Position numbers and translations under genes: made by a program. From NCBI GenBank assembly GCA_963693085.1, contig OY856413.1, positions 539,046,879 through 539,110,878 on the forward strand: a DNA stretch of 64,000 bases, in the 5' to 3' direction. How positions within the stretch are numbered: the stretch's first letter is position 1; each line of letters starts with the position of its first letter. Of this stretch, positions 34,376 through 47,150 are shown in pieces. The notes beneath the pieces are model-generated. The model made no database searches. It saw only the letters and a program-made list of their open reading frames with translations, and was not told where the DNA came from. Origin of the DNA: Alisma plantago-aquatica. Taxonomy: Eukaryota; Streptophyta; Magnoliopsida; Alismatales; Alismataceae.

Positions 34376-37300
34376 TACATACTAGTAAATGCATGTGCTT
34401 TGCACGTGTGAGTTATAATTGAATAAATAATTGTGTCACTCTCTTATAATTATAACGATATTTATCAGAGTGGTTGTACATTTCAAAGTGTAATTCATAG
34501 TTAAAGAACTGTCTTTGAATATTTTCCATTTTTTGTAGGATTTCTAAAAAATAACGATTTTTCTTGTATGGCCTCTGTTCTTTTCACATAAGTTAGCTTA
34601 GGATCATGCTTCAAATATTTGTTGCCAAAGCATGTGTCATTTCTATAATTTGAACTTCTAGAAGTCAATTTTTTGTTAGAATATTATCAATATATGATAT
34701 CTTTGAAGATAGATATATGATTTATACCTAATTTAATCTTGAGTATTTAATTACAAGAATCCAAATAAAGGAGTTCCTTGATTTAATTAGAAGTCAACTC
34801 ATATTTATAACTATGGTAAACTCTATGTATGTAAAGTCAAATTTGATGGTTCATTGCATTTGAATTTCCTTAAAGAAAGATAAATTATATCATTTTCTAG
34901 CAGCAACTGGTAGATGACACTCAGAATAGCCACTCAAAAAGTGCATATTATTAAAAAAAGGAGTTCCAAATGAATACAAGACAATTTCCAAAAAATATTA
35001 TAGTGCATACTATGTGAATTCCAACATCGTATTATGATAATATGAAATTGCATAATTTATCTAGCTGAATTCTAATATATAACATAAACAAGGCATTAAA
35101 TCTTAGTGGTATGAAACTAATGGACAAAGAATGAAAACTTACACCTTCAAATTCATAAAAAATTCATTATGAAAGAATATCTATATCTCTAAAAAATCCA
35201 AAAATATTGAAGAATGAAAAGGCATATTTGATCTCTATTTGTCGGTGTTTGACAATGAATCTATTCATATACAAATTATATAATATATGAAATGGATGAG
35301 ATCCATAGTACTTCACATAAAGAATATTTACAGGGACCCACAACATAGATGAGATCCGAATATGAAGGAAGTAGTCTTTCTTGAGGTGATTAAACTACTT
35401 CATATTTACATAAAAAATGCTTATGAAGCCCTAGAATAGTACTAATACATGGTAACAAATATAATACAAATTGGACGATAACACGATTAACTCTTTATTA
35501 TAAGAATATACAACAATGTAAAAAATAGATAAAAATCAATATTGAATGTGAATGGCTAGATGTTGTACTTTTTCTCAATAATATTATTAAAAATAACCAT
35601 ATTAATATGTTCTAAAGACAAAGGTGTATACAAATAGGTTCTTAATGTACAAATCAATTAATTGAAAATTTGCTTACGCTACCAAAACCTAATGTGGATC
35701 ATGCGACCATGAACATTAGGTTGCGTCTTACACTAAAGTTGATGAAACCCTCAAATATATGCAACTACTAAGTGCAACTGCAACTAAGATGCATATATCT
35801 ACTACAACATTGGTACACGCTATACTAAATACAATACGAACAATTAATATACCAATGTATGTCAAAGAGAATATAGGTCCTTAAGCATGTTTTCTTATAT
35901 TATAACATGCCCAAATAAATTACTAAATATGAAGGGTTCTTGTAGTGTAGATTTTTTAAAGTAGAACATTTTGGAGAAACATGAGTTTGATAATATCCTC
36001 ATTTGAGGCCAAGATGTTAAATCGTTAGTAAGAAATAAGATCACAAAAAATCTTAAAAATAATAACAATTATTTTGAGTAATACATTAGATTTAGAGTTA
36101 CAAACATGGATGACCTATATATATCATATTGGTATATATTATATTATTAATCAACGTCAAAATGTTCCATTTGCAAAGTTACGTAATGCATAGAGCCATA
36201 ATCATTTTTCCTTTTGAAAAGGAGAAAATAGAAACAAACATTATAGTGTCTAGAGTGAAGTCCATCCCTTGTAGGTTCTAATCTCCACTAAATTAATGAG
36301 AGAATGTAATAATCATCGTCCATTAGTTTAGCACAATTTGTAAATGCAATCATAGTTGACAAAAAAATGACAAAATTATATCTCATTAGCGTATTGTATG
36401 GTTTCAACTACCATGAACGTTGAAAAAATTCTTGTATTTTATCATGTAGTTTAGAAACTCAATTTTCTATGTGATTAATTAATAATTATGAAAAATACAT
36501 ATTGCTCCAAATATCATACCACAATGCACTCTATATAGTCAATTTCTTAGAAATATGTATATGTAGTTTATCATCTTTACTTCTTGTACACCCTCTAATC
36601 TATTCAAACTCATATGTATGTTATTCACAAAGATAAGATTAGCTAATAGAACATGGATGGATTAATGTAATATAAAGTCACTTATAACATATATGGAAGT
36701 ATGTTGTGTAAAAAAATAAAAATATATATGAAAATAATTATATATATCCATATTAATATATATATACAGTGAGCTACATTTTCAACCAACTAAAAGTTAT
36801 CATAGAAATTTTGCATTATTTGATTCAAAAGACAACATATAGTAGCATATGATTTTTGTAATGATGGTATTGTCGAGTGTGATAGAGAGGCATAGATGTG
36901 CTAATGTAAAATATCATGACATTGATGCCAAGTAATACATTGTGTCACAATAATGAACCTATATAATTTAGAATAATAGTGTTTTCACACATTATTCAAA
37001 GTATGCTGAGGTTTCTTATCTTGTCTACAACTAAACAGTAGCACTAAAAATTTCCAAATTACTTTCTAACATTCCATTCCATAAGGTTTTAGCTTAGGAG
37101 GTGTTCGGTCAATTCCCTATGTGTACGTAATTCCTCCTATGTGAGTAGAATATGTTATATAGAGTATGACAGCATAATCCCGCTTACATGGGTTTTCAAC
37201 CGAGAAAGTATATCATTCATATACCTTTGATGAAGGTAAATTCTAGGACATAATATCAATAGATTTTGTCCAATACATAAGTAATAATATATTACTTCCA

Positions 37301-40100
37301 TGTGTTTCTCTCAATGGAACAATTGTTACATTGACTTCAAAATGTTATCTACCAAAAATGAATCATCCTTTGTTAATTTTATGCATGGATAATGGTTCAT
37401 ATTCTTGAAGGGTATGTCGTGCAATATTGGATTGTCTGTATTATATAGTACATGAAATGATGAAAGAAACCCCTAAATTGTTGTGGTAAAATAAAATTAG
37501 GCAAGGAAATATTTCTCTTTTATGAATTTGCATCATATAAGCACAATAATCAACATTGACAAATATTCACTTCTTAAATCATGTTTTTAAATGTTAAATG
37601 TATTCCTTAAACATGTTAAACTAAATTTTGGTCTAAATGATTAGTTCATACATAAATTTACTAGATACCAAGTCTCATCTCTTTATGAGTCTCAAGTCAT
37701 ATTTTAGAAGATGTTTTATTTAATGCATGAAAAAATAGTTTTCTTGGTACAACCTTAATAAATTACATAATCCACAATCACATAGGCTAGAAAGATTGTC
37801 TTCCAACATGTTTTTGGTATTTTGTATGTGCATGAACCATTGAACTAAAATACCATTTCTCCTAATATGTGAAATACCATTTTAAAATGTTGTTCTAATT
37901 TTCTTGTCACATTGACAACATTTCTATTTCAATCTTGTGTTAATATATATTTCTATTTACCACTATAAAATGACTTTATATGTAGAAGATAAATCATAAT
38001 AAAAATGGTTTTTGACATATAGTTGACTATACTTTGTTAAATATATAACATTATATGTCAATTGCATGGTATACAAATGTGTCACTTTTATTTTTGTTAC
38101 AATTTCTTGTGAGTAAATCTAATCCCATTCTTCATATTATATTTATATAAAATCATTTAACAACTAAGGATAATTCAAGAATGTTTTCAAATGAGTAGTT
38201 TCTTTCCACCACTAAAAGTAACATTTCCTTCGCCTTTGTTCCATTCAAACCATCATGCAGAGTTGATAAAATTGTCTAGAATTATAATATTCTAATCAAG
38301 CCATTATTCCTTAAGGTCATTATGATTATCCACTTAGTGGTCTTATATCTAGGGTACCTAGGAATATGGACCAACATAGTAATTGATATCGACATTTTTT
38401 AGGATTTAATGTTACAATATAATTTTAAGTTCTTTATCTACTTTGTGTTATGTTTAAAACAAATATTACCATAAGTCATTAATTTCAAAAAAGAACAAAC
38501 CATGTTTGATGGATTTGATTTCTTTGTACATAGTATTTGGTTCTAGAGAAAATGTGTTGAAAACCTCCAATGTTGTATTACAAAAATATGAATGCTTTAA
38601 ATAATTATCTATAAAATCAATTAATCGTCTGAGTCTAAAATTTGATTATACAATCTATAGAACACTTGAGATGACATTATATGTTGGAATAAGTTTTTTG
38701 TAGATTTTTACACACTATGAAGTCTAACGTATAGTATACCAACTTAAAAGGTACTCATCTTGACATTGTACACCTTCATCTCCAGTCAGAACTTCAAAGG
38801 TTATTGGTTTCCCTAATTTTTTCTATTAGTGGTAACTTTGCATTCTTTCTTAAGTTAGACAACTTACATATAATTCAATAGTTAAAAATTGTGACATTGG
38901 TATCAACTTCTACTTATTTTATATGTTTTCTCATGGAATTATATAAAGGTGTAATATAAATGTGTTATAAGGAAAAAAAGGCAACATAAATTTAGGAGTA
39001 TTAAGTTACCAAAATGTCAACTAAGTTTTTGTATTGTTGACAAGTATTTTTATTTAAATTTTATAAAGATTCATCGTCGTTTAAAAAATAACTTAATTCA
39101 TCAACATTGAAATTTTTGTGCAAAAATATTTCCGTGTTACATTCCCCTGATATCAAATATCATATAAAAAGTCCGTGTGGTAAATATAAGATCCAAAAAC
39201 AAGCTTTCTAATGGAACTTCTTCAAATTATATTCAATTATTTGACGTTTTTTATTGGTATCAAAATTAATTAGATCATAATAAAATGAATAAAATGTTTG
39301 TAAAATAATTGATCATATTTAGTGAGTAACATAAATATGCAAAAGACAACTCAGCTATAAGACCATTAGATAAATAAATGCCTCAAGGTTTGCAAACATG
39401 AATACTATATTTTTTTATCAGACATTTGTCCCATTGAAGAATCATGCTCAAACTATCTTGTCTAAAAATGTCACCATAAAATTTCAATAAGTAAAGTTTT
39501 ACCACATGACAAAATGTAATTGGCTTATATTGTACAAAAATATTTCGTAGGTAGGTCCTTGTTTTTATACCAACATATGAATACATTGATGAAGTGAATT
39601 ATTTAAATATAATATAAGAATACAAATAAGAATCCTAACAATATAGTGCTAGACAATTGGTTGGAGTTAATAAGAAAAACATGTTTGGTATTGAAAACAT
39701 CCTAAAACTAATCATTTGATCATATACTAAATTTATACATGTATCCACCATGGTGGTTTCAAATGCATAGATAACTTACATCAAAATGACAACAAAACCA
39801 CTTATCACAAATAAAGAAAGGAAGTGTCATTACCTTAAAGTGAAAGGTGAAAATGGATGGCATGATTTTAATTTTGTTTCCATTTAGTATATGAAAATGG
39901 GACATTATTAGACTACTTATTACAAACCCAAGTGAAATATTCTTATGACCTAACATGAAACAGACTGATGCTTGAGGTCCTAGTGTATGAGTTATGCAAT
40001 CTCTGGTTTTAAAGTGAAAAATCAAATGGTTACTAACTATTTTTTTCAATATACATTACTAGATTACGAGGCATGTGAAGATTCATCCATTTTTTATAAT
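34376..40100. other. 5.7-kb very AT-rich block, no gene seen
   Basis: There is no open frame of 60 codons until about 39.4 kb and no recognised element. It starts with TACATACTAGTAAATGCATG at 34374. A similar string, TACATTACTAGATTACGAGG, occurs near its other end at 40053. It separates pieces of copia LTR, so it (or a larger block to about 43.38 kb) is probably an insertion. Its class is unknown. Confidence 0.4.
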
Positions 40101-40724
40101 AGATAGAGTTTTACATTAGCAATATGTACAAATTTAAGTAACTCATGGCTCAAAATTTCAAGAAGTACCAAAAATAGAATGTATATATTCGTTGTTGTTG
40201 TAATTCAATAAAAAACACAAAAGAAGCATGTATAATCTTAAAAAAGTGAGTACACACCACACACATCACTTGAAAGTAGCATAGTAGTAGAGTATACATA
40301 AAAGAAGTTGAAAGGGATGACTAATGGTGGGTCATGTTAGAGAAGAACTCAATTACCTGGTATGCTGAGCGTACCTAAATCTGTTGTTGCAATGCATCCT
40401 TGTCTTATATCTACCTGAAAGACCCACCCTTAGAAATATTGATAGGGGATATGAATGGCAGCAATTAAATGCAACAGCCTGGAATAATGACTCTGGAACA
40501 ATGAATTTGCTCCCAGTTGAGCACCTTGCAGCAGTAAAGTGCTCCTCCACATAGTCACAAATTCGATATTTGGGATACGTTCGGTTGAGTTGAAAAGTTT
40601 GGAATTCAGAAATCATGTGGGAAAATCGGGTAAAAAGCAGTCAATGTATGGTAAAAGTACGATCAACTATTTGAAAAAAGGTCAGAAAAAATTGGAGGAT
40701 ATATACATATATTGTATACATGTG

Positions 40725-40740
<16 letters not shown>
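40101..40740. other. unassigned sequence
   Basis: I see no supported gene. The short open frames here have no recognisable protein pattern. Its last part runs into a TA tract at about 40728. Confidence 0.4.

Positions 40741-40786
<46 letters not shown>
40729..40786. repeat. (TA)n followed by (GA)n
   Basis: TA repeats to about 40757, then GA repeats to 40786, directly abutting the MITE. The mirror-image (CT)n(TA)n lies at 41179-41246. Confidence 0.95.
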
Positions 40787-40791
<5 letters not shown>

Positions 40792-41173
40792 GCTAGAATA
40801 CACTCGAGTGTATCCGGAGCGGAATACACTCAAGTAGTTTTTCATGATGCAATATTTTTTTTGAAAATCTAATCCGTTGATCTTGTTAAACATCTTGTGA
40901 ACAACTCATACGCAAAATTTGAGCACATTTGGATATGTATAGCTCATGTTATGAAGACCGCAAAAATTATGCATTTCAAATTAGTTTCACGCGTTGATTT
41001 TGTTGCCCTTGGATGAGTGACTTACACTCATCCAAATGGGTTCAAAATTTGTATGTAGCCTAATTATAGTATGACGGTGAAGATCAACGGTTTACATTTT
41101 ATAAAAAATAGTCTTCATATGCAAACACACTTGAGTGTATTCGTGCGATCCGTACACTCGAGTGTATTCTAGC

Positions 41174-41178
<5 letters not shown>
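40787..41178. mobile_element. MITE family 1, copy 2
   Basis: A 392-bp element with 26-bp perfect inverted ends beginning GTCAGGCTAGAATACACTCG, which include the palindrome ACACTCGAGTGT. The interior matches copy 1 at 29681-30076 in the same orientation. No coding. The inverted pairing carries on outwards through (GA)n/(CT)n and (TA)n. Confidence 0.9.

Positions 41179-41246
<68 letters not shown>
41179..41246. repeat. (CT)n followed by (TA)n
   Basis: CT repeats to about 41217, then TA repeats; the reverse complement of the tract left of the MITE. Confidence 0.95.
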
Positions 41247-41247
<1 letters not shown>

Positions 41248-41690
41248 TTTGCACATATATATGTATATATATTGCATACACATATCTATAAGTATTACTT
41301 ACATATACATATACACACACATATATACATGTACATACACACCGACACATATATACACTCAAACTAAGCTAGAGTCTTAATCAGTATAATACGAGAAAAG
41401 AATGTATAATACGGAAGAAAAAATATCAAACGTGATTAATTTGCAAAAAATGCAGAAAAATACGTAATATTCAGGAACTGAAATTTATTCTGGAGTTTTA
41501 TACGTGTAGGAAAAAATTCATGTTTTAAACGTGGCTTTTTCAAAAAGTCGTAGTATATTGTGGCTATGCTCCTCCATCGCCCTAATAAACATGAGACAAC
41601 ACATGATTTTTTTTACGAGATATAGAGTAGGGAAAATATCAAACTTGAAGAACTTGAGTCCATAGGCATAGCTTACGACATTGGTGTTTG
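41247..41690. other. unassigned, with TA/CA-rich stretch
   Basis: 41260-41360 is rich in ACATATACACACA. The remainder is AT-rich with no gene seen. Confidence 0.4.
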
Positions 41691-43140
41691 CCGTCCTGCT
41701 CAATCCTGTGTTGTCTCTGAATCAATTAGTGGCTTGACAATAGCCTGATATATACCATTGCAACTCTAAAAACATGAGTAGAGAAGAAATGGAATATAAT
41801 GTAGAAGGTGATTATTGATACCATGAAACCAGGGACCAAGAAAATGACCAGCCTTCTAAGGTACCTTGAGGGAAATCGATAGTAACGAAGGAATCAACAT
41901 ATGTGCCATGTTCTAGGTGGTCCAACTATGCATGTGGTAGAACAAGGACTTAAAGGTATTCTACAGACAATCTCTTCTGCCACTCCATCATCATCTAAGG
42001 CATTGCTATAGAAACGGCCAGATCAGAGGAAGGGTGTAGGGCCTCATCATCATAACACTCACCACTATTGGTGTTAGGGGGACTCCACGTCTTCAAGATA
42101 AGTGACTTCCTCACTGCCGATCGATGACCAAACATTGACCGTCTGAACTGAATCCAACTCCTAGGACAATATTATTAAAGATCCCATGGGCTCATATCAT
42201 AACAACCTCGCGTGGTTGTCTATCATTTTGAGCCCCCTTCTCAACTTGAAAACTCTTATATCCCCACCAGTGGTTCATGATGGAGGATGTATTGGATCCT
42301 GCTTCACTGGAACCACGGTGTATAGCACACCCCAGCAACACCTAAAATCATGTCGATGAACAATTGTTTAGTCAATACTACTAACCTGGGGGAAAAACTA
42401 AAATAGGAAATGTCTTATGGTTATAGATCAGGATTTGGAAGCAGTGAATCCTGCTGAAGAGGATGTTGTGAAAGACGTCCTTCCTAGACAATCCCATCTT
42501 TTATACGTATTCGAGTGCCGGCTTGGCGCTTCAAAGAAGTTGTAGAGCCGCTTGTAGTTGTCCGTGATGAGGAACGCTAGCAATCGCGTGCAGATATATA
42601 GATATCAAGGAGGCCGAGGGACATGAGAAATATTCCAAGCTGGAACATCAACCATTTCATGATAAGCCCGGGGCCATCACTCTTCCTTCACCAATGCCGA
42701 ACAGAACGCGTGATTGGAAACTAATAGGATAGTGAACGCTGATACATAGTTGAACACACAAAAATCGGCTTTGTCAGGGAACCTTCTCGATTCGTTCCTT
42801 TATGTCGGAAAAAATGAACCCAAACCAGGTCAGCGCGACATGAGGATGTACAAAAAGATTGCCAGGGTATGCCGTGGATGGGCTCAGAAGGAGCTAGGTT
42901 TGACAAGACGGCGTACCTCAGGCCATGGTGCAAGTAGGCTCCCATGAAGTGGTCTAGTTTCTCCACACCAACGTGTGATCACCAAAGAGTCTGTCACGAT
43001 GAAGAGGCACACCATCGTTGAGAAGGAGGAATGTTGACCCATTGTAGCGCTGAATTTGGGAGTAGGAGAAGTCATCGTGTTAGAGGGGATGACCAGAAAG
43101 GGGAGGCGCCTCCGTAATCCCTAGGAATCGGGCAGAGTGG
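41691..43140 (-). pseudogene. decayed gene-like region, unrecognised, possibly membrane protein
   Basis: This stretch is visibly richer in G+C than its neighbours. On the minus strand, protein-like text can be followed across all three frames. It starts with an ATG near 43075 (SPTPKFSATMGQHSS), then FMGAYLHHGLRYAVLSNL (about 42940), IFSDIKERIEKVP (about 42810), FCVFNYVSAFTILLVSN (about 42760), hydrophobic KWLMFQLGIFLMSLGLLD (about 42660), and RLLAFLITDNYKRLYNFFEA (about 42585). A possible further exon-like piece (DDEALHPSSD) lies near 42030. Several hydrophobic runs suggest membrane segments. I do not recognise the family; frameshifts make it a pseudogene, possibly carried here by a transposon. 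Confidence 0.35.
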
Positions 43141-43379
43141 GGGTTGTTAGTTGTTGTTATGGTATAGTAATGTATAGTTAATTAGAGTCCATCACTTCAT
43201 GGGATTATACAGAGACAAGTGACGATTAAATTCTATGATAAACAAGTCAGATTTTTCACGATCGGCACAAGGAGTCTAGTCAGAATTGCATGGGAGTCCA
43301 GTTCTTTCGGGGGGATCAAGAGGACGGAGATGAATCTTAAGGTTTAGAATGGTAATATAGTAGATATGATCAACTTGAT
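43141..43379. other. unassigned
   Basis: No feature seen between the gene-like stretch and the copia LTR end. Confidence 0.4.
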
Positions 43380-43700
43380 AACCAATATCGTGACTATGAG
43401 GTGTAGCTATCATCTAGTAAACAACTTGTCTTAATGTATTATTTGAATCCTAATTTCCACAATAGCATTGGTCTAGGGACCTAGACAAGAATAAACACTC
43501 TTACCATACACATGATCTCATGTCCAAGTCCTCTAATCACATGTTACCAGTCGTACATTCTTGGTACATTGTTATATGTATTCAATATTTCATATTCAGG
43601 TAAACATAATACGGAATTGCCTTTACTAATAATCAAATCAGTTATAAAGTCTTCCACTAAAATTTTCATATGACTGGCCTTAGGGCATATAACCAAAAAC
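43380..43700 (-). repeat. copia copy C 5' LTR, distal end
   Basis: Aligns with 10850-11175: TTCCACAATAGCAT...GACAAGAATAAACACTCTTACCATACACATGATCTCAT against the text at 10914-10980. On the minus strand it would open near 43700 with TTTTGGTTATATGCCC, a common start of this kind of copia LTR. Confidence 0.55.
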
Positions 43701-45433
43701 TATGTCCCTTTATTTAATGAACCTAAGCTCATATACCACAATTTATGAGTGCATAAGAGTGAGTCTTGTTAAAACAAAACATGAATTTTGCATTAGCTAA
43801 CATCATTAAACATTAGAGTATAGAAAATCCTAAGATAAAAATCATGATTTCATATCCACAAGGATGTTGATAAATACATACATAACTTTCAGTCATTAAC
43901 AATAATCTATATATAATATCATTTAGTGACCCGTGTTACAAATTGTATACAAAACTGCTTTTTCCAAAGATTATAGCTTGAGCACATTAATACATGGCAT
44001 GCTAGACAAAAACCTGAGTCATGAGTACATCACAATATTATAACATGTCTCTTAGACTTGAGTATACGAGGACTACTCTAGGAGTGCATCAAAAGACCAA
44101 CACGAACTTCTGCCTACTACTGTATTTCAAGGAGAGGCTCATCTCTATTAAAACCCTTCGAATGAGGCTAAAAACCTATCTAAATAACCATGAGGATAAG
44201 ACCCATGTCCTAGTGATAGGATATGCAACCAAAAAAATTATATTCTTTCAAGCCTACAATTATTATCATAATTAAAATAGATTAAACAATAAGTATTAAT
44301 TATCAACATGGCATGGTCAAGAGTAGATGTAGTACAAAAATAACAAAGAAATACTTGAAAATGTATAAGAGCAATAAAGTAATCCCAATCTAATTTCCAA
44401 AATTACTCTAACCATATGTCTCTAGTCTCAATGTCCCCTAGCTCACCATCTAAGATCTTAGTGTTGTCAGTCTCCATAAAATCACACAATGCATAGGTCA
44501 GAGTGAGTATAAAAAGTAGGGGATCATCTTCCAAAAACCTACTAGTAGGGGCACATAAGCCAACCTACAAAATTAGGTTTATCCTTAGTACTCAGGACAT
44601 GACACCTATCACTTGGGTATACAAACCCATATATCATCATATCACATATCACATTCACATTGTTACATTGTTACAAATATGTCATCAACCACACTCATAC
44701 TTATAAACATATTACGATGAGAAGGGAATAAATAGAATTTCATCTACATATACTCAAAAATATATGACTCTAAGTACCTTCTCACAGATGAAGACTACTA
44801 CAAGGTTACCCATTTCACTATTCTACATCCCAAATCATGGGATAAATATATGGTAGTACGACACTACATGAGATTTGTTTTCACTTGATTAATTAGGCCA
44901 TTTCCTTGTATTTCAAGATGCAACCAAAGATACCAACAAGTCATAAATACATACTATGACATTGATCAAGTATGAGAAACTCTATAAGTTGTAGTAAACC
45001 TCATATTGTAGACCAATGAGCACATAATTAGCATAATTCATCATTTTTGGTCATAGAAAGAACACAACATCCTAAAGGTTCCATTTTATATCTTAGATAC
45101 ATATATCATCACATTTAAGAAATAAAGGATTGTTCCATCATTTACAAACTCATAAGTATGAGGGAGCTACACTTCAAACAATGGTATGCATAAAAATTCA
45201 TCCTAGGATTAAAAGTACTATCTTTAAGAACTACTTATAAGTATAATGAAATTTCATCTCTATAAAGATGATATACACACATTATTTCCATCTTATATAG
45301 TCATAAAGACATTCATAAAGATTGGTGGATTAGTATTTCCTCAATATGGCATCAAACAACCCATAAAGTTTGCATTCTTAGGTTGAAACATACATATTTT
45401 TTATCCTTTAAGGAAACAATAAATCTTGTTGTT
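43701..45433. other. unassigned AT-rich sequence, possibly an older LTR
   Basis: No coding and no internal repeats seen. Text such as GTCAGAGTGAGTATAAAAAG near 44500 resembles LTR-like non-coding DNA. It continues at 52076 after the gag-only element. Confidence 0.35.
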
Positions 45434-46478
45434 TGTTGGTTTATTACACTAACAAGTTCCAATCATAAGAATGATCTTTTACTCAACTAGCTATTTCCCA
45501 CAAGTATACGAGAGTAGTTGTAGTCGAGGTCGAACACAAGGAGCGTTGGTTAGCTAGGCACAAGAATTATAATCTAGATCTTTTTAACAAGAGATGTTTT
45601 GTTATGTTAACTAAGCAATTAAAAGGAAATGAACTAAAATAGACAACACTTGTATTAAGGATCAATTTTGATTAGGGATTCTTCAAGATAGGGTTTCACA
45701 TCCACTTCATAACATAAAAAACAATAAAGATCAAGAACACTAGAAATAACACAAGGGAGGTTTGTATCCTACACCCACCTCCCGGTAGTGTAGAATAGTC
45801 CTAACTTGGTATACCACTCCCGTGGATATACTAAGATTTGGACTACAAACCTTTACTCCCCTACACATCCTAGCCACTCCCGTGGTCAAGGTAGTGCAGC
45901 TAAGGTACATCTCCTTACTCCTATGCACATCTTCCCATATTATACAAAGAGCAGAAATCAAACATACAAAGTGGCCAACAAATCATGTAAGAAGATTTAT
46001 ACAACAATGAACCTTAGAATAGTGAAACAACTAGAATTATATATGAAATTTGTGTTCAAACATGTTATGACATGGGAGTTACTCCCCCATACCCAAGAGC
46101 AAGAGATCTACTCATCCATGGTTGTAGAAAGTAGATACAAGCAATAGAAAGTAGTGCTAGACATCATAATAGAAGGAAATAAACTTAGATGTCTATGGAA
46201 GAAGGAAGATAGGTGTGGAACTCCTACCAAGGAATCATAAATCCTTCCTTTCTGCTAGAAACTCTCCAGAAAACTTCACACTAGAATGTAGAGAAGAAAA
46301 CAAAAGAGATTCCTGCTGCAATTGTTGGAGAAGAAGAAAGAAGAAGAAGCTTTCCTCTCAGAAAACCATCTTTTCTCCCTTAGAATGCCTCCAACTCCTC
46401 CTTGGCTCTTCCTTGCTTGAGTCCCTCTCCAAAAAGTCTGAAATATGTTGTGATAACTGTCCCAAGATGGCTTGAGGT

Positions 46479-46492
46479 CATATATATATAAG
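46479..46492 (-). promoter_or_regulatory. TATA box, 3' LTR
   Basis: The minus strand reads CTTATATATATATG; the matching box in the 5' LTR is at 51443-51454. Confidence 0.5.
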
Positions 46493-46529
46493 TGTGAGAT
46501 AGTTACATTCGTGTTTAGGAAAAATCTAT

Positions 46530-46800
46530 AGGTCACACAACGTGTCTTTTATAAGACAGGGTGTGTCTTATGCAATAACTGAAGTTTGGATTGAGTTCGG
46601 GTAGGTTACACAATGTGTCTTTAATAAGACATGACATGTCTTTAATAAGACACAATGTGTCTTTAATAAAACACGACATTTTGCTACAAATCTGGAGTTC
46701 TACATTCAATTTCTAGACTGAGACACGAGGTGTCTTTAATAAGACATGTCATGTCTTTTTAAGACACGGGGTGACTTAATTTAGACATGACGTGTCAATG
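46530..46800. repeat. GACACG-type palindrome array in 3' LTR
   Basis: Repeated short palindromes of the kind AAGACACGNCGTGTCTT, with variants, separated by TTTAATAAG. They are more decayed here than in the other LTR (51497-51757). Confidence 0.8.
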
Positions 46801-47114
46801 GCTGTTCAGGGTTTCTGTGTATTCTGCTCATAACTTTCGGCGTGTAGGTCGGATTTACATACTGTAAAAAGTGGTATTTGCACAGTTTCAAACCCCAAAA
46901 TATGTAGATACTTTAGGAGTGATCTAATACATTATAATATGATTTATTCCTCATAATTTCATTGCACAATGTAGTACCTACAATCCAAACCATGACACAA
47001 GTAAGAATAGCAAAAAATATAGAATCTAGCATGAATGAGAGTGATAATTGAGTCAAAACAACATGGATATGCAACCAAACATGATCCAAAAGATGATATG
47101 ATTTGTGCACATCA

Positions 47115-47150
47115 AATCTCCCTAAGCGTAAACCATTGCTTGTCCTCAAG
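47115..47150 (-). other. polypurine tract and pre-LTR signature
   Basis: The minus strand reads TTGAGGACAAGCAATGG, then TTTACGCTTAGGGAGATT, directly before the 3' LTR start. This is the typical plant gypsy text before the plus-strand primer. A second, similar tract, AAGCTTAGGGGGAG, lies at about 48170. Confidence 0.75.

Larger units (their letters stand above)
45434..47114 (-). repeat. 3' LTR of gag-only element
   Basis: Reads minus-strand TGATGTGCACAAATC... from 47114 to ...TAATAAACCAACA at 45434. It lacks 10 bases present in the other LTR near 50525. It contains the TATA box and the palindrome array. Confidence 0.92.

Noticed and set aside
40353..40616. 87-residue minus-strand frame
   Set aside because: No recognisable motif, no context; could be chance. 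Left as unassigned.
40663..41380. Open frames rich in Arg-Glu or Leu-Ser
   Set aside because: They come from GA/CT microsatellites beside the MITE.
34374..43380. Calling the 9-kb insertion a Helitron with a captured gene
   Set aside because: No convincing TC start, CTRR end with hairpin, or Rep/helicase text; kept only as something to test.
45806..46147. 113-residue frame repeated in part at 50769
   Set aside because: It is LTR sequence of the gag-only element, plus strand, with no protein features.
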